NCBI RefSeq assembly: GCF_020447205.1
Contig: NZ_JAJAEL010000049.1
Coordinates: forward strand, 353,355-417,354
Direction of reading: 5' to 3'
Length of the DNA stretch: 64,000 nucleotides
Origin: Thalassolituus alkanivorans
Lineage (GTDB): Bacteria; Pseudomonadota; Gammaproteobacteria; Pseudomonadales; Oceanobacteraceae
Shown here: one piece after another, positions 27,765 through 37,573 of the stretch
How positions within the stretch are numbered: the stretch's first letter is position 1
Layout of the letters: every line of letters starts with the position of its first letter
Notes under the pieces: generated by a model
Told to the model about the DNA's origin: nothing
Databases searched by the model: none
Seen by the model: only the letters and a program-made list of their open reading frames with translations
Translations under genes and position numbers: made by a program

Positions 27765-28743
27765 CGAAAACCTTAACCAGAATCAGCCGGCAAACCGCCC
27801 GGACGATAACAGCAAAGAATGGAAGCTGATCGAAAAAGTACTGATGGATATGCAGGGCGAGCAGAAGCGCGCCCGTCGCTGGGGTATTTTCTTTAAAGCG
27901 CTCACCTTTATTTACCTGTTCGCCATTATCTGGCTGCTGCGCATGCCGGGCGAGCATGGAACAGAAATGCTGCCGGAAGGAAATTATGCGGCCGTAATTG
28001 AGGTGAATGGGGTAATTGCTGCCGATCAGGACGCCAGCGCTGATGCGCTTATTGGTGCATTGCGTGACGCCTTCGATGATGAGAAGGCACTGGGTGTAAT
28101 TTTGCGCATTAACAGCCCGGGTGGCAGTCCGGTACAGGCCGGTTACGTCTATGACGAAATCAAACGTCTGAAAGAAACCCGTCCTGATTTTCCTGTGTAT
28201 GCGGTGATTATGGATCTGGGTGCTTCCGGCGCTTACTACATTGCCGCGGCGGCGGATGAAATCTATGCCGATAAAGCCAGTCTGGTGGGCTCTATCGGTG
28301 TGGTGGGCTCCGGCTTTGGCTTTGTGAAAGCGATGGAGAAGTTCGGCGTCGAGCGTCGCCAGTATACTGCCGGTGAGCACAAGGGCTTCCTTGATCCTTT
28401 CCTGCCTGAGAATGAAGATGAAAAAGCCTTCTGGCAGGGCGTGCTCAAGGTTACCCATAAGCAGTTTATCGAGCAGGTGAAGCTGGGTCGCGGTGAGCGT
28501 CTGAAAGATGATCCGAATCTGTTTTCTGGTCTGGTGTGGTCTGGTGAGCAGGCGCTGGATCTGGGGCTGATTGACGGGCTGGCATCCAGCAGTCAGATTG
28601 CCCGGGAAAAACTGGATACCGAAGAACTGGTTAACTTTACCTACCAGCCAAGCCCCTGGGATGAGCTGGTGAAGCGCTTCGGTGCAAGTATGGGGCGTGG
28701 CTTTGCGACGCTGCTGACTGAGCAGACTCTGAGTCTGCGTTAA
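27757..28743 (+). CDS. sppA: Signal peptide peptidase SppA-like S49 protease
   Basis: 328 residues, the short (36K) form. ATG 27757 overlaps the HAD stop and gives the natural N-terminus; an ATG at 27634 lies far inside the HAD gene. One membrane anchor (about 43-62), then the protease domain with SPGGSPV (120-126), nucleophile Ser157 in LGASGAYYIA and the candidate Lys209 in GEHKGFLDPF for the Ser-Lys dyad. Degrades leftover signal peptides in the membrane. Confidence 0.92.
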   Translation: MDNENLNQNQPANRPDDNSKEWKLIEKVLMDMQGEQKRARRWGIFFKALTFIYLFAIIWLLRMPGEHGTEMLPEGNYAAVIEVNGVIAADQDASADALIGALRDAFDDEKALGVILRINSPGGSPVQAGYVYDEIKRLKETRPDFPVYAVIMDLGASGAYYIAAAADEIYADKASLVGSIGVVGSGFGFVKAMEKFGVERRQYTAGEHKGFLDPFLPENEDEKAFWQGVLKVTHKQFIEQVKLGRGERLKDDPNLFSGLVWSGEQALDLGLIDGLASSSQIAREKLDTEELVNFTYQPSPWDELVKRFGASMGRGFATLLTEQTLSLR

Positions 28744-28773
28744 ATAATTTTGACAGAGGGGCTTTGCGTACCT

Positions 28774-29310
28774 ATGATGTCGCGCACTATGGCAGAGGCT
28801 CAGCTTCCCAAGCGTGTTGATGCGGTAAAACTGGTTACTGTTGGACAGCAATTCAGTGCCGATATTGACAGCAAACAGCTAACCAGGCTTAACGAAGCAG
28901 TCGAAGACTGCGTCGCTCCTGTTCACTGCGAAATTCGTTTCGAACGTGATCAGGAAAAGCACCGGTTACTGCAGGGCAGCTGTAATACAAGTGTTGTCAT
29001 GATCTGTCAGCGCTGTCTCGGGAATGTCACCATTCCTGTGGAAAGCAGCTTTCAGCTGGGACTTGTATTTGACGATGATCAGGCCAAGCAATTACCGAAA
29101 CGGTTTGAGCCGGTCGAAGTTGACGAAAATGGTCAGCTGGATCTGTGGTCAGTGATGGAAGACGAAGTGCTGCTGGCACTGCCCATGTTTCCAACACACC
29201 CGGAAGGCGATTGTCAGTTTAAGCAACCTGAGTCGAAGCCGGAAACAACAGATTCAGACGACAAACGACCCAACCCGTTTGACGTTTTAGCTAAGCTCAA
29301 ACAGAAATAG
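28774..29310 (+). CDS. yceD: YceD-family (DUF177) protein
   Basis: About 178 residues. Conserved YceD core CEIRFERD…LLQGSCNTSVVMICQRCL with the CxRC-type Cys pair, and the WSVMEDEVLLALPMFPTHP block. YceD lies next to rpmF in most bacteria and is tied to ribosome/23S rRNA metabolism; the exact role is unsettled. Start could be ATG 28774, 28777 or 28789; none has a strong ribosome site. 20 bp before rpmF. Confidence 0.9.
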   Translation: MMSRTMAEAQLPKRVDAVKLVTVGQQFSADIDSKQLTRLNEAVEDCVAPVHCEIRFERDQEKHRLLQGSCNTSVVMICQRCLGNVTIPVESSFQLGLVFDDDQAKQLPKRFEPVEVDENGQLDLWSVMEDEVLLALPMFPTHPEGDCQFKQPESKPETTDSDDKRPNPFDVLAKLKQK

Positions 29311-29330
29311 CGAATAGTTAGGAGCCTAAA

Positions 29331-29516
29331 ATGGCGGTTCAGCAAAACAAAGTAACTCGTTCCAAGCGTGGCATGCGTCGTTCACACGATGCTCTGGACA
29401 CTGCAGTAATGGCACTGTCTACCGATCCGACTTCTGGTGAAACTCACCGTCGTCACCACGTAAGCGCTGACGGTTTCTACCGTGGCAAAAAAGTCGTGGA
29501 GACTGGCAACAACTAA
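29331..29516 (+). CDS. rpmF: 50S ribosomal protein L32
   Basis: 61 residues: [20 protein letters not shown] is the family start. It ends with [17 protein letters not shown]. No zinc-binding cysteines, so this is the Zn-independent form typical of gammaproteobacteria. Ribosome site TTAGGAG at 29319-29325. Followed one base later by plsX. Confidence 0.98.
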   Translation: MAVQQNKVTRSKRGMRRSHDALDTAVMALSTDPTSGETHRRHHVSADGFYRGKKVVETGNN

Positions 29517-29517
29517 T

Positions 29518-30522
29518 ATGTTTACCGTTGCGGTAGATGTAATGGGCGGGGACTTAGGTCCCCGCGTTGCGTTTCAGGCCTGTAAGAAATTCCTCAAGTC
29601 GCGCCCGGATGTTCATCTGATTGTGGCGGTGACTCAGGACTTCGCTGATGAAGCGGAGTCGTTCTTTGCTTCCCGTAAATCTCGGGTACGCATTCTCCTT
29701 TGTGAAACCCAGATATCCATGCAGGATAAACCCGCGCAAATGCTGCGCCAGGGGCTGAAGTCAACCATGGCTGCGGTGCTGCATGAATATCAGCAGGGTC
29801 GCGCACAGGGTGTGCTTTCTGTTGGCAATACCGGGGCACTGATGGTGCTTGCCCGTCATCTTTTGGGGATGCTGCCTGGTCTTGACCGTCCGGCGCTGGC
29901 AACCCAGCTGCCCACGCGCAAAAAACCACTGCTGATGCTCGATCTGGGCGCCAATTTAGGTGTCAGCGCTGATCAGCTGGTGCAGTTTGCCTGTATTGGT
30001 GCGGCCTGGAGTTGCACCCAGTGTGCGATGGCGCCACGCCTTGGTCTCCTGAATGTTGGGCGCGAGTCAACCAAGGGGACGGATAATGTGCGTCATGCGG
30101 CCGAACAGCTGCAGCGTATTATGCCGGACTACTATGTCGGCTTTTACGAAGGTGATGACCTCTACCGCGGCGAGCTGGATGTACTGGTAACCGATGGTTT
30201 TGCCGGCAATATCGCCCTGAAGGCCAGCGAAGGGTTGTCGGAATGGCTCAGTGAGCAGCTGCAGAGCGAATTCCGCAATACCTGGTTTTTGCGCTGGCTG
30301 TCATTCCTTTGGGCGCCGGCCATTGGTCGCATTGAACGGCGCATATCACCGGCCCGTCATGGTGGTGCTTTGCTGCTGGGGCTGGATGGTGTGGTAGTTA
30401 AAACCCATGGCAAATCCGACGAGCGCGCTTATCGCTATGCGCTGGAGTACCTGCTACAGAAGGTTGAGCGCTTCGACAAACCCCGTTTGCTGGCCGAGCT
30501 TAATCGTCTGCAAAATCATTGA
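29518..30522 (+). CDS. plsX: Phosphate acyltransferase PlsX
   Basis: Makes acyl-phosphate from acyl-ACP for phospholipid synthesis. 334 residues. The N-terminus TVAVDVMGGDLGP, VGNTGALM and VTDGFAGNIALKASEG are family hallmarks. ATG 29518 lies one base after the rpmF stop; a GTG at 29482 would overlap rpmF. It ends the rluC-HAD-sppA-yceD-rpmF-plsX run; fabH, usual in E. coli at this spot, is missing and a 177-bp gap leads to fabD. Confidence 0.95.
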   Translation: MFTVAVDVMGGDLGPRVAFQACKKFLKSRPDVHLIVAVTQDFADEAESFFASRKSRVRILLCETQISMQDKPAQMLRQGLKSTMAAVLHEYQQGRAQGVLSVGNTGALMVLARHLLGMLPGLDRPALATQLPTRKKPLLMLDLGANLGVSADQLVQFACIGAAWSCTQCAMAPRLGLLNVGRESTKGTDNVRHAAEQLQRIMPDYYVGFYEGDDLYRGELDVLVTDGFAGNIALKASEGLSEWLSEQLQSEFRNTWFLRWLSFLWAPAIGRIERRISPARHGGALLLGLDGVVVKTHGKSDERAYRYALEYLLQKVERFDKPRLLAELNRLQNH

Positions 30523-30565
30523 GCGGTGAATCTGATTCAATAATATTGTGCATTGTTGACTATTT

Positions 30566-30576
30566 ATTGTAACAAT
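30566..30576. promoter_or_regulatory. Dyad ATTGTAACAAT in the fabD upstream region
   Basis: An 11-base palindrome with one central base, in the AT-rich stretch 124 bp before fabD where a promoter is expected. A fatty-acid-responsive repressor site is possible but unproven. Confidence 0.35.
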
Positions 30577-30699
30577 TGCTCTCCATATTATGTGTCCGGC
30601 TTTCGGCACTGATGTTGGAACGCAATTGATAGCGCGTATTCAGAAACGTTATTCAGAATTCGTACAACAGTGATTTTTACCGTGAATACAGGGCAAGTG

Positions 30700-31638
30700 A
30701 TGACCGATGTAATTGCATTCTTCCCCGGTCAGGGCGCGCAGCAGGTTGGTATGCTGGCGGATCTGGCGGCCGAATATCCTCAGATTCAGAGCACCTTTGC
30801 ACAAGCGTCTGAATCCATCAATCTTGATCTCTGGGCCATGTGTCAGGACGGCCCGGCAGAAACGCTGAATCAGACCTATAACACTCAGCCAGCGTTGCTG
30901 ACGGCCAGCGTTGCTTTATGGCGTGTACTGCAGGAAACCTGTCCGGCGCTGAATGTTATTGCCGGAGCAGGACATTCTCTGGGAGAGTATTCCGCACTGG
31001 TTGCTGCCGATGCGATCGATTTTGCCGATGCTGTGCGTCTGGTAAAAAAACGTGGTGAGCTGATGGAAGCTGCGGTACCGGCGGGTCAGGGTGGCATGGC
31101 CGCCGTACTGGGCCTGGAAGAAGATCAGATTCGCGCCGTGTGTGCTGAGGCTTCTGCTGCCGGTGTGGTTGAGCCAGCGAATTTTAATGCACCCGGCCAG
31201 ATTGTTATTGCCGGCGCCATGAGCGGTGTGGAAAAAGCCATTGAGCTTGCCAAGGCTGCAGGCGCCAAGCGCGCACTGCCATTGGCGGTCAGCGGTCCGT
31301 TCCACTCCAGCCTGATGAAAGCCGCAGCCGAAGAATTTGGCGAAGCACTGAATGCGGTTTCCTTCCGCGCACCGGCATTTCCGGTGTACCACAACGTTGA
31401 TAATGCGGTGGCAACTCTGGCAGAAATTCCATCGCGTCTGCTGGCGCAGCTGTACAGCCCGGTTAACTGGACTGGTGCCGTACAGGCTTGCCGCGGACGC
31501 GCCGATAATGCGATTGAATTCGGCCCGGGCAAAGTGCTCAGCGGCCTGAACAAGCGCATCGATAAAACGCTGGCAACCCATAATACGGGTGATGCCGCGT
31601 CCTTACAGGCAACCATTGCCTTTATTCAAGGATCCTGA
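30700..31638 (+). CDS. fabD: Malonyl-CoA:ACP transacylase
   Basis: 312 residues. Loads malonyl onto ACP to start each elongation. N-terminal FFPGQGAQ, catalytic Ser93 in GHSLGEYSA and His near 202 in GPFHSSLM. ATG 30700 gives the standard start MTDVIAFFPGQ; a GTG at 30670 would add ten residues. First gene of the fabD-fabG-acpP-fabF run. Confidence 0.96.
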   Translation: MTDVIAFFPGQGAQQVGMLADLAAEYPQIQSTFAQASESINLDLWAMCQDGPAETLNQTYNTQPALLTASVALWRVLQETCPALNVIAGAGHSLGEYSALVAADAIDFADAVRLVKKRGELMEAAVPAGQGGMAAVLGLEEDQIRAVCAEASAAGVVEPANFNAPGQIVIAGAMSGVEKAIELAKAAGAKRALPLAVSGPFHSSLMKAAAEEFGEALNAVSFRAPAFPVYHNVDNAVATLAEIPSRLLAQLYSPVNWTGAVQACRGRADNAIEFGPGKVLSGLNKRIDKTLATHNTGDAASLQATIAFIQGS

Positions 31639-31640
31639 AT

Positions 31641-32381
31641 ATGAGTGAAAAATTACTCGCCCTGGTGACTGGCGCTTCCCGCGGCATTGGTCGCGCGATT
31701 GCCGAACGTCTGGCGCGTGACGGCTATCGTGTTGTTGGTACCGCAACCAGCGAATCCGGTGCAGCTTCTGTACGCGAAGCGCTGCAGCAGATTGACGGTG
31801 ATAACGATGCACTGGTGCTGAATATTGCCGATGCGGCACAAACAGACAACGCCCTGAAAGAGTTTTTGCAGAATTACGGCACGCCACGGGTTGTGGTGAA
31901 TAACGCCGGAATCACGCGCGACAACCTGTTTCTGCGCATGTCGGATGACGAGTGGGGCGAGGTGATTAACACCAACCTCACCGGCGTATTCCGCGTATGC
32001 AAATCCATGGTTAAGCCGATGCTGAAGCAGAAGGCCGGCGCCATTATTAATATCAGTTCCATTATCGGTACTACCGGTAATGGCGGGCAGGCAAACTACG
32101 CTGCTGCCAAGGCGGGTCTGGAAGGTTTCAGCCGCTCTCTGGCGCAGGAAATTGCCAGCCGGAACATCACGGTGAATTGTGTCGCGCCGGGATTTATTCA
32201 AACAGATATGACGGAAATCTTGCCTGAAACGCAAAAAGAGGCGATCCTAGCCACCATTCCAGGCAAGCGCTTCGGACAGGTAGAAGAAATCGCTGGTGCG
32301 GTTGCTTTTCTGGCCGGAAACGACGCGAAATACATTACAGGCCAGACCATTCATGTGAATGGCGGCATGAATATGGGCTGA
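31641..32381 (+). CDS. fabG: 3-oxoacyl-ACP reductase
   Basis: 246 residues, NADPH-dependent short-chain reductase of fatty-acid synthesis. TGASRGIG at 10-17; catalytic Ser in NISSIIG and Tyr-x3-Lys in YAAAKAG (about 153-157); NNAGITRDNL block present. Two bases after fabD and 44 bp before acpP. Confidence 0.96.
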   Translation: MSEKLLALVTGASRGIGRAIAERLARDGYRVVGTATSESGAASVREALQQIDGDNDALVLNIADAAQTDNALKEFLQNYGTPRVVVNNAGITRDNLFLRMSDDEWGEVINTNLTGVFRVCKSMVKPMLKQKAGAIINISSIIGTTGNGGQANYAAAKAGLEGFSRSLAQEIASRNITVNCVAPGFIQTDMTEILPETQKEAILATIPGKRFGQVEEIAGAVAFLAGNDAKYITGQTIHVNGGMNMG

Positions 32382-32425
32382 GGTCATTAAGACCACCAGG
32401 AAACTTGAAACGGTAGGAAAAAACC

Positions 32426-32659
32426 ATGAGCAACATTGAAGAACGCGTAAAGAAAATCGTATGTGAACAGCTGGGTGTTAAAGAAGAAGATGTTAAGGCT
32501 TCATCCTCTTTTGTTGACGATCTGGGCGCGGATTCTCTGGATACTGTAGAGCTGGTTATGGCTCTGGAAGAAGAATTCGAAACTGAAATTCCTGATGAAG
32601 ACGCTGAGAAGCTGACTACCGTTCAGGAAGCGATCGACTACATCATCGCCAACCTGTAA
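32426..32659 (+). CDS. acpP: Acyl carrier protein
   Basis: 77 residues, strongly acidic. The phosphopantetheine attachment Ser37 sits in [12 protein letters not shown]. Carries growing acyl chains for FabD, FabG and FabF. Followed by a terminator, so acpP is likely transcribed at a higher level than fabF. Confidence 0.98.
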   Translation: MSNIEERVKKIVCEQLGVKEEDVKASSSFVDDLGADSLDTVELVMALEEEFETEIPDEDAEKLTTVQEAIDYIIANL

Positions 32660-32673
32660 GGTCAGCGAGCCCG

Positions 32674-32703
32674 AAAGCCGCCTCTTCTGACGCGGCTTTT
32701 TTT
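32674..32703 (+). terminator. Rho-independent terminator after acpP
   Basis: AAAGCCGC-CTCTTCTGAC-GCGGCTTT followed by TTTTA; partial terminator between acpP and fabF. Confidence 0.75.
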
Positions 32704-32763
32704 ATGCCTGTTATGTGACCTTTTGGCGGCCGTGTTTGCGACTACTGGGATGAAAAACGGAAT

Positions 32764-34005
32764 ATGACAAAGCGACGTGTGGTAATTACGGGACTGGGCA
32801 GTGTTAACCCGCTTGGTCTGAATGTGGCGGATACCTGGCGCGCACTCTGCGCCGGAGAAAGTGGTATCACCCGTATTGAACACTTTGGCACGGAAGGGTA
32901 CGCCACGAAGATTGGCGGCGCTGTTAAACAGTTCGACGTCACCAGTGTGATGAGCGAAAAAGATGCGCGCAAAATGGATCTCTTTCTGCAATACGCCATG
33001 GTGGCGGCAGAGCAGGCCATTGTTGATGCAGCCTTTCCCGAATCGTTAAACCGTGACCGTGTTGGTGTGGCTGTTGGCTCAGGCATCGGCGGCATCACGA
33101 CTATTGAACAGAATTACCAGCAATTACAGAGCAGTGGCCCGCGCCGGGTATCACCGTTTCTTGTGCCTGCTGCCGTGATTAATATGGCGTCCGGCAATAT
33201 TGCTATCCGCCACAAACTCCGCGGCCCTAACTTTGCTATTACCACCGCCTGCACCACAGGTACTCATAATATTGGTTATGCCGCCCGTACCATCGCTTAC
33301 GGCGATGCGGATGTGATGATTGCCGGCGGGTCCGAGATGGCATCGTCGCCTCTTGGTGTCGCCGGTTTTGCCGCGGCCCGCGCCATGAGTACCCGCAACG
33401 ATGAACCGGAAAAAGCCAGCCGCCCCTGGGATAAAGACCGTGATGGTTTTGTGCTGGGCGATGGCGCGGCTGTACTGGTACTGGAATCTCTTGAACATGC
33501 TCAGGCCCGTGGCGCGACTATTTATGCCGAACTCAGTGGTCTGGGCATGAGTGATGATGCCCATCACATCACCAGTCCGCCGGAAAATGGCGAGGGCGCG
33601 CGCATGGCGATGGCCAATGCGCTTAACGATGCCGGTCTGCAGCCGCAGGATATTGATTACATCAATGCTCACGGCACCTCGACACTGATTGGCGATATTG
33701 CCGAGACCCAGGCGATTAAGGATTTGTTTGGTGATTATGTCAGCCGCCTGGCTGTCTCTTCGACCAAGTCCATGACCGGCCACCTGCTGGGGGCTGCCGG
33801 CGCTCTGGAAGCTCTGATTACAGTGTTGGCGGTACGCGATGGCATCGCGCCGCCAACCATTAATCTTGATCATCCTGCCGAAGGATGCGATCTGGATTAC
33901 GTTCCGCATAAAGCGCGTAAAATGGATATCCGTGCTGCTGTTTCCAACTCCTTTGGTTTCGGTGGTACCAACGGCAGCCTGCTGTTCCGTCGTTATGATG
34001 TCTGA
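32764..34005 (+). CDS. fabF: Beta-ketoacyl-ACP synthase II
   Basis: 413 residues, elongating condensing enzyme. Active-site Cys163 in [12 protein letters not shown], His in [11 protein letters not shown] and His in [14 protein letters not shown]. Follows acpP in the order seen in E. coli and Pseudomonas. The pabC start overlaps its end by 8 bp. Confidence 0.97.
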   Translation: MTKRRVVITGLGSVNPLGLNVADTWRALCAGESGITRIEHFGTEGYATKIGGAVKQFDVTSVMSEKDARKMDLFLQYAMVAAEQAIVDAAFPESLNRDRVGVAVGSGIGGITTIEQNYQQLQSSGPRRVSPFLVPAAVINMASGNIAIRHKLRGPNFAITTACTTGTHNIGYAARTIAYGDADVMIAGGSEMASSPLGVAGFAAARAMSTRNDEPEKASRPWDKDRDGFVLGDGAAVLVLESLEHAQARGATIYAELSGLGMSDDAHHITSPPENGEGARMAMANALNDAGLQPQDIDYINAHGTSTLIGDIAETQAIKDLFGDYVSRLAVSSTKSMTGHLLGAAGALEALITVLAVRDGIAPPTINLDHPAEGCDLDYVPHKARKMDIRAAVSNSFGFGGTNGSLLFRRYDV

Positions 34006-34846
34006 AGTCAGCACTGCATACGTTTGGGTTAACGGTCAGTGGCGGGGGCAGGGTCATAGCCAAGCTCAGAGCCATTGGCCGTCCAATGACCGCGCGCTGC
34101 ACTACGGCGATGGTCTGTTTGAAACCATTCGTTTTGCACCCGATGGCAGCATTCCATTATGGCCATACCATAAACAGCGTCTGCTGCAGGGCTTATGTGC
34201 ACTGGATTTCCCGATCGACAGCTTTCAGCAAATCGAACAGGCTCTGGCTCAGCGCCCGCAAAGCCCGCTGCTGGCCGGTAAGCTGCTGATCAGTCGCGGC
34301 GCCGGCCCGCGTGGCTATGCGCCGCCGGCAGAGCCGGAACTACTGTTACAGTGGCAGGAATTTACGCCGCCTGACTGGGGCTATCTCCGTCTGCCGCAGG
34401 GCATGGTGGCCGGATTCAGCGATATCCGGCTGGCGATTCAGCCGGCACTGGCGGGTTTCAAACATCTGAACCGCTTAGAACAGGTATTGGCGCGCCAGCG
34501 CTTTGAGCCCGACTGGCAGGAAGCGGTGATGCTGGATGCGCAGGGGCAGGTGATTGAAGGCTGTATGAGCAATCTGTTTCTGCTGGAAAATGGACAACTG
34601 GTAACCCCGGATCTCAGTAGCAGCGGAGTGAATGGCGTTGTGCGGCGCTGGCTGTTGACGCATCAGAATGTCATCATTACCCCTTTTGGACGCGAACGCC
34701 TGCTGGCCGCTGATGCCGTCTTCTTCTGCAATACGCTGCAGGGGATTGTTATGGTCAGCCGCATAGACGGGCGGCAATTCGAACACCCGGCAGCGCAGCA
34801 TCAGATCGCAACGCTGCAGAAGGATCTGGAGAATCTTTACGCATGA
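33998..34846 (+). CDS. pabC: Aminodeoxychorismate lyase
   Basis: Releases p-aminobenzoate and pyruvate from aminodeoxychorismate for folate synthesis. 282 residues, PLP class IV fold. Lys155 in GFKHLNRL is the expected Schiff-base lysine; [16 protein letters not shown] and [10 protein letters not shown] are class IV motifs. ATG 33998 (or 33995) overlaps the fabF stop. Located between fabF and mltG as in E. coli. Confidence 0.93.
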   Translation: MSEVSTAYVWVNGQWRGQGHSQAQSHWPSNDRALHYGDGLFETIRFAPDGSIPLWPYHKQRLLQGLCALDFPIDSFQQIEQALAQRPQSPLLAGKLLISRGAGPRGYAPPAEPELLLQWQEFTPPDWGYLRLPQGMVAGFSDIRLAIQPALAGFKHLNRLEQVLARQRFEPDWQEAVMLDAQGQVIEGCMSNLFLLENGQLVTPDLSSSGVNGVVRRWLLTHQNVIITPFGRERLLAADAVFFCNTLQGIVMVSRIDGRQFEHPAAQHQIATLQKDLENLYA

Positions 34847-35883
34847 CACTGAGCAAACGCCTGCTGGCTTTGTCCTCCCTTGTTTTCCTGTTACTGAGTG
34901 CCACCGTATTGGCCTTCTGGCAGCTGCCAACCAGTAACGAGCAACCTGTCCGTATTGAAGTAGTCAGTGGTGACACCATCAGCAGCCTCAGTCGCCGCTG
35001 GCAGGCCGACGGCTGGTTGCCATCGGCGCTGTTGTTGCGACTTCAGGCGCGACTGACCGGTCAGGAGCGGGTGTTGCGCGTCGGCGAATACGATGTGCCG
35101 GCAGCGCTCAGTGGCACTGAATTACTGAACTTTCTCGCCAATGCGACACCGGTAACTTATCGCGTCAGCCTGATTGAAGGGCTGCAGTTGCGTGAAGCGC
35201 TGACGGCGCTGGCCGAGGCGCCGCGTCTGACTCAGGATCTGAACCCGCTGACACCGGAACGGGTTGGCGAAATGCTTGGCCTGCAGGGCAACCCGGAAGG
35301 CTGGCTGTATCCGGATACCTACGTGTATCACAGCGGTGAAGGGGTTTCGTCGGTGATCCGTCAGGCCTACCAGCGTATGCGTGAGCAACTGGCTGCTGCG
35401 TGGGAGGCCCGTGCGGCGGACGTGCCGTACAAAAGCCCTTATGAAGCACTGATCATGGCGTCGATTGTGGAGAAAGAAACCGGCGTAGTGGCTGAACGCC
35501 CGGTGATTGCCGGCGTTTTTGTGCGCCGCCTGCAACAAAATATGCGCCTGGAGACCGATCCGACGGTTATTTATGGCCTGGGGCCACAATTTGATGGCAA
35601 TCTGCGCAAAAAACATCTGCAGGACCGGACAAATCCGTACAATACCTACCGCCAGAAAGGCCTGCCGCCAACGCCGATTGCGCTGGCCGGGCGTGCCGCG
35701 CTCGATGCGGCGCTGAATCCCGCTGATGGCGATGAGCTGTACTTTGTTGCCCGCGGCGACGGCAGTCATCAGTTTTCGGCAACATTGGAAGAACACAATA
35801 AAGCGGTGCGGAAATACCAGATTTTCCGCCGTAAAAAAGATTACCGATCGGCGCCGGCTGAAGCCGCCGCGTCAGAATCCTGA
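34843..35883 (+). CDS. mltG: Endolytic transglycosylase MltG
   Basis: 346 residues. Cuts nascent glycan strands of peptidoglycan. One membrane anchor (about 7-26), a LysM-like/YceG domain, and the catalytic Glu210 in ASIVEKETG; NPYNTYRQKGLPPTPIA near the C-terminus is diagnostic. Coupled to pabC by ATGA. Confidence 0.95.
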   Translation: MTLSKRLLALSSLVFLLLSATVLAFWQLPTSNEQPVRIEVVSGDTISSLSRRWQADGWLPSALLLRLQARLTGQERVLRVGEYDVPAALSGTELLNFLANATPVTYRVSLIEGLQLREALTALAEAPRLTQDLNPLTPERVGEMLGLQGNPEGWLYPDTYVYHSGEGVSSVIRQAYQRMREQLAAAWEARAADVPYKSPYEALIMASIVEKETGVVAERPVIAGVFVRRLQQNMRLETDPTVIYGLGPQFDGNLRKKHLQDRTNPYNTYRQKGLPPTPIALAGRAALDAALNPADGDELYFVARGDGSHQFSATLEEHNKAVRKYQIFRRKKDYRSAPAEAAASES

Positions 35884-35898
35884 GCAGGAACATCCCGT

Positions 35899-36561
35899 AT
35901 GACAAAGCCGCAACAGGGCTTGTTTATTACCTTTGAAGGCGGAGAAGGTGTGGGTAAATCCACCAATATCGCCTTCTGTGCTGAGTGGCTTCACGCCCGC
36001 GGCATTGAAGTGGTCGTTACCCGTGAACCGGGCGGCACTGAAATTGCCGAAACCATCCGCGAGCGCCTTCTTAAGGCTCATCACACTGAAATCATGCAGC
36101 CTCTGACCGAACTGCTGCTGGTGTTTGCTGCCCGTGCCCAGCACCTGCAGGCATTCATTCAACCGGCACTGGCGCGCGGTGCCTGGGTGTTGTGTGATCG
36201 TTTTACCGACTCCACCATCGCCTATCAGGGCTTTGGCCGCCAGCTGCCACTGGCACAGATTGAACAGCTGAAAGCACTGGTGCAGCAGGGGCTGGAACCG
36301 GACTGCACCTTACTGCTGGAAGCGCCATTAGCGGTCGGCATGGGTCGTGCCCGTGGCCGTGCCGATCAGGCCGGCGAAGCGGTTGATCGTTTTGAGCAGG
36401 AGCAGCTGGATTTCTTTGAGCGGGTCCAGCAGGGCTTTGACTGGCTGGCCTCTCAGCATGAACGCTTCCGCCGTATCGATGCCGCACAGCCGCTGGCACA
36501 GGTACAGCAGCAGATCGAACAGGTTTTGCAAAGTTTGCTGCCATCGGGCGGAATGCAATGA
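35899..36561 (+). CDS. tmk: Thymidylate kinase
   Basis: 220 residues. Phosphorylates dTMP to dTDP. P-loop GEGVGKST at 14-21, DRF motif in VLCDRFTDSTIAYQG, and a lid with RARGRADQAGEAVDRFE. 15 bp after mltG and 10 bp before holB. Confidence 0.96.
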   Translation: MTKPQQGLFITFEGGEGVGKSTNIAFCAEWLHARGIEVVVTREPGGTEIAETIRERLLKAHHTEIMQPLTELLLVFAARAQHLQAFIQPALARGAWVLCDRFTDSTIAYQGFGRQLPLAQIEQLKALVQQGLEPDCTLLLEAPLAVGMGRARGRADQAGEAVDRFEQEQLDFFERVQQGFDWLASQHERFRRIDAAQPLAQVQQQIEQVLQSLLPSGGMQ

Positions 36562-36571
36562 GAGGTGAGGC

Positions 36572-37573
36572 ATGAGTGTGCAGCCCTGGCATCAGAGTGT
36601 CTGGCATGAACTGGTGCGCCGTCAGCAAAGCGGAGGGCTGCCCCACGCGCTGCTGCTGACCGGCCTTGAGGGTATTGGCAAGCATCAGCTGGGACTGCAT
36701 GTGGCACAATGGCTGTTATGTCTGCGCGATGAGGCTGAACCCTGTGGCCAGTGCCACAGTTGTCAGCTCTGGGCGGCAGGGACGCATCCCGATTTTATGC
36801 TGTGTCAGCCGGAAGATGGTAGTCGCCAGATCCGTATTGATGCGATCCGTAAGGTGAATGATTTTCTCGCCCAGACACCGCAGATCAGCCGCTGCCAGGT
36901 GGTCAGCCTGCGTCCGGTGGAAGTGATGAACACCAATGCCGCCAACGCCTTACTGAAAACTCTGGAAGAGCCGCCGGGTGAGAGCTTTCTGTTGCTGGAA
37001 ACCGAGCGTTTCGGCTCGGTGTTGCCGACCATCCGCAGCCGCTGCCAGCGCCTGCAGCTCAGTCCGCCGGGGCAGGCCGAAGCCCTGAGCTGGCTGCAGC
37101 AGCAAGGCTTCAGCGCCGAGGTGGCAGAACAGGCGTTGCGCATGAATCATCAGGCGCCGCTGAAAGCGCTGGACTGGCTGACGCGTGAGCAAAGCAGTCA
37201 GCAGCAGAAGTGGTTTGAGCTGCTGCGCCAGTGGAGTCAGGGGCAAATTCCGCTGCAGGCCGCGGCGGAAGGTTGGAATAAACTTGAGTTTCAGGACGTA
37301 ACCTCCTGGTTTTATTCAATTTTGTCTGATTGTCTTAAAGCGAAGCTGGGTGTCGGTCCGGAGCAGCTGGTGTTTACCGATCAGGTTTTTCAGTTGCTGC
37401 CGTGCGCTACCCTGAATCCGGCAAAGCTGATAACCTTGCAGCATAAAGTTCAGGCCGTACTCGGGCAGTTGCTGTCCGGTGGCGGTAACTATAATAAGCA
37501 GTTGCTGCTTGAATCCCTGTTGCTGGATTGGCAGCAGATCGTTCAGGACAGTCATCGCGGGGAGCATGCATGA
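36572..37573 (+). CDS. holB: DNA polymerase III subunit delta prime
   Basis: 333 residues, clamp-loader subunit. N-terminal AAA+ fold with LLTGLEGIGKHQL (degenerate P-loop, as in delta prime), zinc module CGQCHSCQLWAAGTHPD, and the NAANALLKTLEEPP (SRC-like) region. The C-terminal collar domain follows. Overlaps pilZ by ATGA. Confidence 0.94.
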   Translation: MSVQPWHQSVWHELVRRQQSGGLPHALLLTGLEGIGKHQLGLHVAQWLLCLRDEAEPCGQCHSCQLWAAGTHPDFMLCQPEDGSRQIRIDAIRKVNDFLAQTPQISRCQVVSLRPVEVMNTNAANALLKTLEEPPGESFLLLETERFGSVLPTIRSRCQRLQLSPPGQAEALSWLQQQGFSAEVAEQALRMNHQAPLKALDWLTREQSSQQQKWFELLRQWSQGQIPLQAAAEGWNKLEFQDVTSWFYSILSDCLKAKLGVGPEQLVFTDQVFQLLPCATLNPAKLITLQHKVQAVLGQLLSGGGNYNKQLLLESLLLDWQQIVQDSHRGEHA

